Source: Pseudomonadota bacterium (lineage in GTDB: Bacteria; Pseudomonadota; Gammaproteobacteria; Burkholderiales; Rhodocyclaceae). Taken from it: a stretch of DNA of 52,650 nt. The DNA lies in assembly GCA_018262195.1 (NCBI GenBank), contig JAGTRS010000027.1:1-52650 (forward strand). The letters run 5' to 3'. The position numbers were made by a program, and so were the translations under genes. The notes beneath the pieces were generated by a model, which worked only from the letters and a program-made list of their open reading frames with translations, did no database searches and had not been told where the DNA came from. Shown piece after piece: positions 48,310 through 52,650 of this stretch (the first letter of the stretch is position 1; each line of letters starts with the position of its first letter).

Positions 48310-49579
48310 ATCGGTTGCCCCGAGGGCCAATCAAGCGATAGACCACGGTATTTCCCTTGCCCTTCAGATGCAGCGTTTTAGGTTCGTCAAAGGCAAAGTG
48401 CTCGGCTAGGCGGTGATAAGTGGTTGCGTCGAGATGGATCATTCCCGGCGTGCCTTCGCTGGTAATACGACTGGCCAGATTGACCGTATCGCCCCACAAA
48501 TCGTAGATGAATTTCTTCTTGCCTACGACCCCGGCGACGACAGGGCCGGTGCCGATGCCGATTCGCACATCGAGGTGCATGTCGTTGACCGTGAAGTCCC
48601 GATGCAGCAAGTCGCGCATGGCGATGGCCAGCTCGGCAATGGATTGTGTGTAGTTGTTCAGTTCATTGTTTAGTCCGCCGGCCACCATGTAGGCGTCACC
48701 GATGGTCTTGATCTTTTCCATGCCGTACTGTTCGGCTAGTTCATCAAAGGACGAAAAAATCCGGTTGAGCATTGCGAAGACCTGCTGCGGGGTCATGCCC
48801 TCGGCGATGCGGGTGAAGTTGACGATGTCGACGAACATTACGGTGACATCGGCAAAACCGTCGGCGATGGCCTGGCTGTCGTGCTTCAGGCGTTCGGCGA
48901 TAGGGCCGGGCAGAATGTTGAGCAGCAAGCGTTCCGAGCGATCCTGCTCATCCTGCAAGAGGCGATGGGTTTCTTCGAGGCTGGCCTGAGCCTTTGCCTT
49001 TTCCTGCACGGCATAACGAAGGAGCAGATAAACAATGCTTGAAATGGCAGCAAAATTCAGCGCAAAGAAAAAGACGCTGGTTCGGGTTGAAACCTTTGGA
49101 CCGGTGCTCATCAGGCTGTCGGCCAGGAAATAGTCAAAAAATCCGGAGAGTGCCGTCAGGAAAATGTAGGCAAAGAACCAGGCCAGCGATTCGCGCACGC
49201 CGAAGAACAGCACAGCGCCGATTGGTGCGAGCAAGCCCCACAGGCTGGTGCCGCTGGCCGTGATGAAGTTGCCGATGCTCCACTGCACGGCAAAGGGGGC
49301 AAACAGGAATAGCGCCAACTGCGTGTAGCGGAACAGGTCGAAATTGCCGCTACGGAAGTAGTACAGCAGATTGCCGACCAGCAGCAATTGGAAAACGAAC
49401 GGTGCATTGGCCGAAAACTGCGGCCCCATCTGGCCGTACAGGAAAAGCCAGAGCATGGAGCCGAGGCAGACAAGGCCCGTGGCGAAAATCAGTAAGGATT
49501 TTTTCAGCCGTGTTTCTGCATCATCATTCGGGTTGATGCCGGCGGTACGTAGGGACTGGAGAAAAGGCTGCTGGCTCAC
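48287..49579 (-). CDS. class III adenylate cyclase, membrane-bound
   Basis: A 430-aa protein: N-terminal MASE-like six-helix region (residues 25-195), a short coiled linker (EEKAKAQASLEETHRLLQ), then a class III catalytic domain. VMFVDIVNFT and KTIGDAYMVAG hold the two metal Asp; Lys in MEKIKTIGD and Asp in IYDLWGDTVNLASR are the adenine-selecting residues; the Asn and Arg of VNLASR stabilise the transition state. So cAMP formation is expected. Convergent with the kinase gene, overlapping its end. Confidence 0.9.
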   Translation of the reverse strand: MSQQPFLQSLRTAGINPNDDAETRLKKSLLIFATGLVCLGSMLWLFLYGQMGPQFSANAPFVFQLLLVGNLLYYFRSGNFDLFRYTQLALFLFAPFAVQWSIGNFITASGTSLWGLLAPIGAVLFFGVRESLAWFFAYIFLTALSGFFDYFLADSLMSTGPKVSTRTSVFFFALNFAAISSIVYLLLRYAVQEKAKAQASLEETHRLLQDEQDRSERLLLNILPGPIAERLKHDSQAIADGFADVTVMFVDIVNFTRIAEGMTPQQVFAMLNRIFSSFDELAEQYGMEKIKTIGDAYMVAGGLNNELNNYTQSIAELAIAMRDLLHRDFTVNDMHLDVRIGIGTGPVVAGVVGKKKFIYDLWGDTVNLASRITSEGTPGMIHLDATTYHRLAEHFAFDEPKTLHLKGKGNTVVYRLIGPRGNRSTGTATE

Positions 49580-49661
49580 GGCGGGGCTGGGTCAGGCTCA
49601 AAAGGGATGCGCAGTCCAGTTTGGCAGTCGGGGGGGCGGAGGTCAATACGTCAGCATTGTC

Positions 49662-50429
49662 CTAAGGTAGCTTGCCGGCCGCGATCAGGCGGTTATAAAG
49701 AATGTTTGGCGAGAGCCAGATGACGAGATCGTCGAATTCATTGGCCCCACCGCTCGTCGGAGTATGTGAGACAAACAGACGATCGGTATCGCCATTGGCC
49801 TGTTCATCGGCGCTAGCAGGGGCGGCTGCGCCATTTTTTCCGCGAGAGAAAATGACAGCGACGGCATTGTTTGCCAGATCGGTACCTGCCGCACAGGCTG
49901 CAGTCGCACCGGCTCCGGTCAAACCCGTTGCGGTGTTGCAGACACGGAGGTCCGGTGTGAGTACCAAGGCGCCAACGCTGCCGTTCCAGGCGGTTTTGAC
50001 GCCATTGGCTGTCGTGAAGCACGAGTTTGCACAGAAGGTTGCATGACTGTAGGTGCTTGTTGCATAACGAATTGGATTTCCCCAGCCATCAAGGGCGTAA
50101 CCGGTTTCGTTGGTTGGTGTCAGGCCCAGAGTGATGGCGGGCAGGAATCCGTCCCAAGCGTTGGTGCAGGCGCCGCCGCCGACCGGTTGTTCTGTGCCGG
50201 TACTGGCTGGTGCTGCAGGGCATGGAAGGCGGCCATTGGCCGCAGCAAAACCGAGCAGGGCATCGCGTGCTTCATTCAGTCGGCGTTGTGTTTCCGCTGA
50301 AGCTATATTTTCTTGCTGTGCCATCAGCGACATCATCAGTCCGCCAGACAGCAAGGCGATAATGACTAGCACAATGGCCAGTTCGACCAACGTGAATCCT
50401 TGCTGTTTGTACTGGGTAGCGTCGGTCAT
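49662..50429 (-). CDS. prepilin-like protein (pseudopilin)
   Basis: A 255-aa protein: leader MTDATQYKQQG, then FTLVELAIVLVIIALLSGGL with Glu5. Helix continues to about residue 60 (ARDALLGFAAANGRLPCP). The head has several Cys pairs (ATFCANSCF, RVCNTATG) and a WDGFLPAITLGL segment. Shares the LPCP...LGL design with the upstream gene at 50426-51700, with which it overlaps by 4 bp. GspG/H-like or MSHA-like role is inferred. Confidence 0.85.
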   Translation of the reverse strand: MTDATQYKQQGFTLVELAIVLVIIALLSGGLMMSLMAQQENIASAETQRRLNEARDALLGFAAANGRLPCPAAPASTGTEQPVGGGACTNAWDGFLPAITLGLTPTNETGYALDGWGNPIRYATSTYSHATFCANSCFTTANGVKTAWNGSVGALVLTPDLRVCNTATGLTGAGATAACAAGTDLANNAVAVIFSRGKNGAAAPASADEQANGDTDRLFVSHTPTSGGANEFDDLVIWLSPNILYNRLIAAGKLP

Positions 50430-51700
50430 TTGAATACAAGCAGGTCGTTGAAGGTGGTGGATATGGGGTTTGTCTCGAAAAGCCCATCATATGGGGTAGC
50501 GTTGCCGCCTTCCAGATAGTTGCCGATGATGGCTTTAGAAGCATGATTCTGGTTGAGTGGCGGGGCTGTCAGAGCCTGCCGTCCGAGCAGTACCGCAACC
50601 CTGATATTGGGAGTGCTGCCTACCGTCAGACAGGTTCCGCAAGCAGCAGGCGTCGTTCCCGGCTTGAAGGCGTCGGCAATCGCATAAAAAACCAGCTCCC
50701 GCCAATTGTTTCGAAACCAGTTTTCGTTGATGGTACATGACGGAATTCCACTCCAGTCAGGCAGCATGTTTGCCGAACTTGCCTTTGAGTTGATGAGCGT
50801 GTCTGGTATCCGTCCAAAGAGGGTGTTGGGAGAGTCGGTGTAGTTGTTGAGGGCGGATGCGGCAATGTCGGCAGCCCACGGATAGCGTCCTTGGTTGTTA
50901 TGAATCCCCCCAATATAGGCGGCATATGTGTTCAGGCAGTTCAAGACTGTCGATGCCACCTGTTTCTCAAGCAAAGGCATGAGATCGGTGTAGGTTATGA
51001 GAATCATGCTGTCGTTAACGAGTATGCGTCCCTGAGCATCCCGGACGATTCCACCGACAAATCCGTTGGTGCCGCTATCGGTGAAGTCTGCGTTATCTTC
51101 GGTCGCCGTTTCATCCAGATAGTTTGCCGGATTGTTCTCCACGGCAGGACTGCGATCCTGAATCGCCGCGTCATTAAGGCGCTGAAGCGGAGGGCCGGGA
51201 GCAATGATTACAGCGATTACGTCCGGAATGATGTTGCCACTGCTGTCGGCAACCTGAATGGTGCCGGTGGTGTCGCTGTTGAGCGGCAGGTGGCGGGTGT
51301 TTTCCTTGAAATTGTTGGAGACCGCATACCAGAGCCTTTCGCCACTGGCATCTCGAAGGTCTGCCAGTCCTAAACTTTTCCATGGCAGGCGTCCTAGGCG
51401 GACAGCTTGCCCAGTCGAACCGTTGGCATTGCCGCAGGAGCTTTCCTTCTTGCCATCATTGTTTGTGTCAGGGCAGGGCAGATCGCCTGGGCGGACATTC
51501 CCGGCGGGATAGACCGACGCGGCGTAAGCGATCAAAGCCTCTTTCGCTTGAACCAAGGTCTCCTGGGTCTTATGTTCTTGCGCAAGCCGTGAGTTCGAAC
51601 TGTTCCACGCAGACAGAAATATGGCGGTGCCAACCCCCAGGCCGAGCAGCAAAAGCAGCAGTAAAGCCATTCCACTTTGGGAGCGACGAGTGTTTGCCAT
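50426..51700 (-). CDS. PilX/GspK-like membrane-anchored pilus-associated protein
   Basis: A 424-aa protein: a PilX/GspK-like N-terminal helix (SGMALLLLLLLGLGVGTAI) without Glu5, so it is not a classical prepilin. DLPCPDTNNDGKKES follows, with an Asp/Asn loop that resembles a calcium site, then LGRLPWKSLGLADLRD. Large C-terminal head with paired Cys (ACGTCLTVG). It is 2 bp downstream of the stop of the 121-aa gene. Probably a tip or minor component of the secretion/pilus machinery. Confidence 0.78.
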   Translation of the reverse strand: MANTRRSQSGMALLLLLLLGLGVGTAIFLSAWNSSNSRLAQEHKTQETLVQAKEALIAYAASVYPAGNVRPGDLPCPDTNNDGKKESSCGNANGSTGQAVRLGRLPWKSLGLADLRDASGERLWYAVSNNFKENTRHLPLNSDTTGTIQVADSSGNIIPDVIAVIIAPGPPLQRLNDAAIQDRSPAVENNPANYLDETATEDNADFTDSGTNGFVGGIVRDAQGRILVNDSMILITYTDLMPLLEKQVASTVLNCLNTYAAYIGGIHNNQGRYPWAADIAASALNNYTDSPNTLFGRIPDTLINSKASSANMLPDWSGIPSCTINENWFRNNWRELVFYAIADAFKPGTTPAACGTCLTVGSTPNIRVAVLLGRQALTAPPLNQNHASKAIIGNYLEGGNATPYDGLFETNPISTTFNDLLVFK

Positions 51701-51702
51701 GC

Positions 51703-52068
51703 TTAAGGTGTGCGCGGGGCCGGCTTGATGGTGATGCGCCCGTTACCCAGCACGCTCTGATGTTCGCCGCTACCCGGGAGGTAGGTATCGCCGACCGGGA
51801 TTCGGGGGGCGGGAGCGGTGTTGTCCCAGTTTGCGGCCCCATTGATCCAGCGGATGCGGCGTCCGTTGCTGCTGCGTACTTCGCCGTTGATGGTCAGGCT
51901 GGCATCATTTTCAGCAGCCTCCTGAATAAATCCGGGATTGCGCTGGCGCTGGAGGTCAAGTTTGGCCCGTTGCGGCGGGTCGAAGAAGAGTCGGCCGAGC
52001 GGGGGGGGGGCAGCCTGACTGGGGGCTGTGGCGAGGAAGAGCAGCAGGGCCAGCGAGCGGCGCAGCAT
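51703..52068 (-). CDS. exported 121-aa protein of the pilus/secretion cluster
   Basis: A signal peptide (SLALLLFLATAPSQA) precedes LGRLFFDPPQRAKLDLQR, a segment often seen in small proteins of type IV pilus/type II secretion operons, and a beta-rich C-terminus (SLTINGEVRSSNGRRIRWING). The ATG at 52068 lies 2 bp after the upstream stop; 2 bp separate its stop from the next gene. Perhaps a GspC/PilP-like periplasmic factor; weak. Confidence 0.7.
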   Translation of the reverse strand: MLRRSLALLLFLATAPSQAAPPPLGRLFFDPPQRAKLDLQRQRNPGFIQEAAENDASLTINGEVRSSNGRRIRWINGAANWDNTAPAPRIPVGDTYLPGSGEHQSVLGNGRITIKPAPRTP

Positions 52069-52070
52069 AG

Positions 52071-52650
52071 TCAGTTCTTCCCTGAAGGCTGGCGAACGGT
52101 CAGCCATTGCATGTCACATTCGGCCCCCAGCAGCGCCATGGAGGTTCTGCCCTCGCCCTGTTCGGGCAACGGCGAGAGCTTGCAGGCCCGGATGATGACG
52201 AGCGCTTTCGCACTTTTCTCGATACGGTTCAGACTGTTCAGGAGATCTCCTTCGTGCAGCAGACGAAGCTGAATTTTCAGTGGGCTGCCGTACCAGCCGA
52301 CATTGGCGCCGTCGCTACCGTCCAGGGCCGTTTGGGCGCCAAATTCGTACTTCATGCCGGGAAGGCGTAAATCGTGCTGGGTGTCGCGCAGCATTTCCAT
52401 CCAGTCCAGCCGCTTTTCTTCACCGGCGATGCCTGAACTCTGCAAGCGCTGCAAAATCTGCGTGCGCTCCTTGATGTCCGTCTCTTCAGTACGGACTTGG
52501 CGCAGGCGTTGTTCGATCTGGTTCTTCGCCGCCGCTGCGGTATTTCTTTCGTGCTCGGCCTGGTGCGCATCCTGCTGGGCCGCATTGCCGATCAGGAAGG
52601 CAATGACGATAAGCACGAGCATGACCGCCAAGGGCAAACCGAGTTTCCGG
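52071..52650 (-). CDS. PilO/GspM-like inner-membrane protein (5' end outside window)
   Basis: At least 193 residues; the frame is open to the window edge, so the start lies beyond. An N-terminal helix (LPLAVMLVLIVIAFLIGNAA) is followed by a coiled coil (about 25-75) and an alpha/beta domain with LKIQLRLLHEGDLLNSLNRI, which is the PilO/GspM type of ferredoxin-like fold. First seen gene of the minus-strand cluster. Confidence 0.72.
   Translation of the reverse strand, partial: RKLGLPLAVMLVLIVIAFLIGNAAQQDAHQAEHERNTAAAAKNQIEQRLRQVRTEETDIKERTQILQRLQSSGIAGEEKRLDWMEMLRDTQHDLRLPGMKYEFGAQTALDGSDGANVGWYGSPLKIQLRLLHEGDLLNSLNRIEKSAKALVIIRACKLSPLPEQGEGRTSMALLGAECDMQWLTVRQPSGKN

Overview
The window is about 52.6 kb of chromosome from a GC-rich betaproteobacterium. 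Gene content and protein character suggest the Rhodocyclales (Dechloromonas/Azospira-like): two polyhydroxyalkanoate phasins, DUF1294, hemerythrin, HD-GYP signalling, and a chromosomal integron. The genus is an inference from gene content; no 16S rRNA lies in the window.

Left part (1-25.8 kb), mostly core genome. It opens with rplU/rpmA, an FKBP prolyl isomerase, an RluF-like pseudouridine synthase and a MaoC hydratase. A five-gene minus-strand export operon follows: unknown protein, MacA-like adaptor, ABC ATPase and two MacB-like permeases. Divergent from it is a plus-strand signalling unit: a hybrid histidine kinase with two receivers and an HPt, an HD-GYP response regulator, a porin and a small PstS-like periplasmic protein. 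A structured RNA with its own terminator, probably 6S RNA, comes next, then RidA. A tight minus-strand operon runs glnS, 72-aa protein, orphan DNA methyltransferase, pyrF, ypfJ-like protease, ScsD-like thioredoxin and M23 peptidase. Then come crcB, an esterase-like hydrolase, a CSD-DUF1294 fusion, a hemolysin III family protein, a hemerythrin with an inserted four-cysteine segment, and a zinc-ribbon protein with a Card1/DUF1887-like nuclease domain.

Middle (26.3-33 kb), a chromosomal integron. The tyrosine recombinase IntI (plus strand, 31979) is preceded by an attI region carrying a long palindrome. Leftward from it lies an array of 11 gene cassettes, nearly all one gene each on the minus strand, separated by 11 attC sites. 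Most attC sites belong to one family in two size variants; one is foreign and the most distal one is degenerate. Cassettes encode small membrane proteins, DUF4262, DUF4279, a helical-repeat protein and unknowns. Several end on a TAA supplied by the attC itself. IntI ends 10 bp before hrpA.

Right part (33-52.6 kb): hrpA with a secreted protein, an EI24 membrane protein and a MoCF/CinA-type protein in one overlapping operon. Two phasins follow; the second has a consensus sigma70 promoter buried in two palindromes, which suggests PhaR control. Then comes kdsD-kdsC-lptC-lptA (no lptB follows) and a Kef-type antiporter. The end holds a type IV pilin behind a sigma54-like promoter, a divergent membrane histidine kinase, a class III adenylate cyclase, and a minus-strand cluster of prepilin-like and PilO-like proteins that runs off the window.
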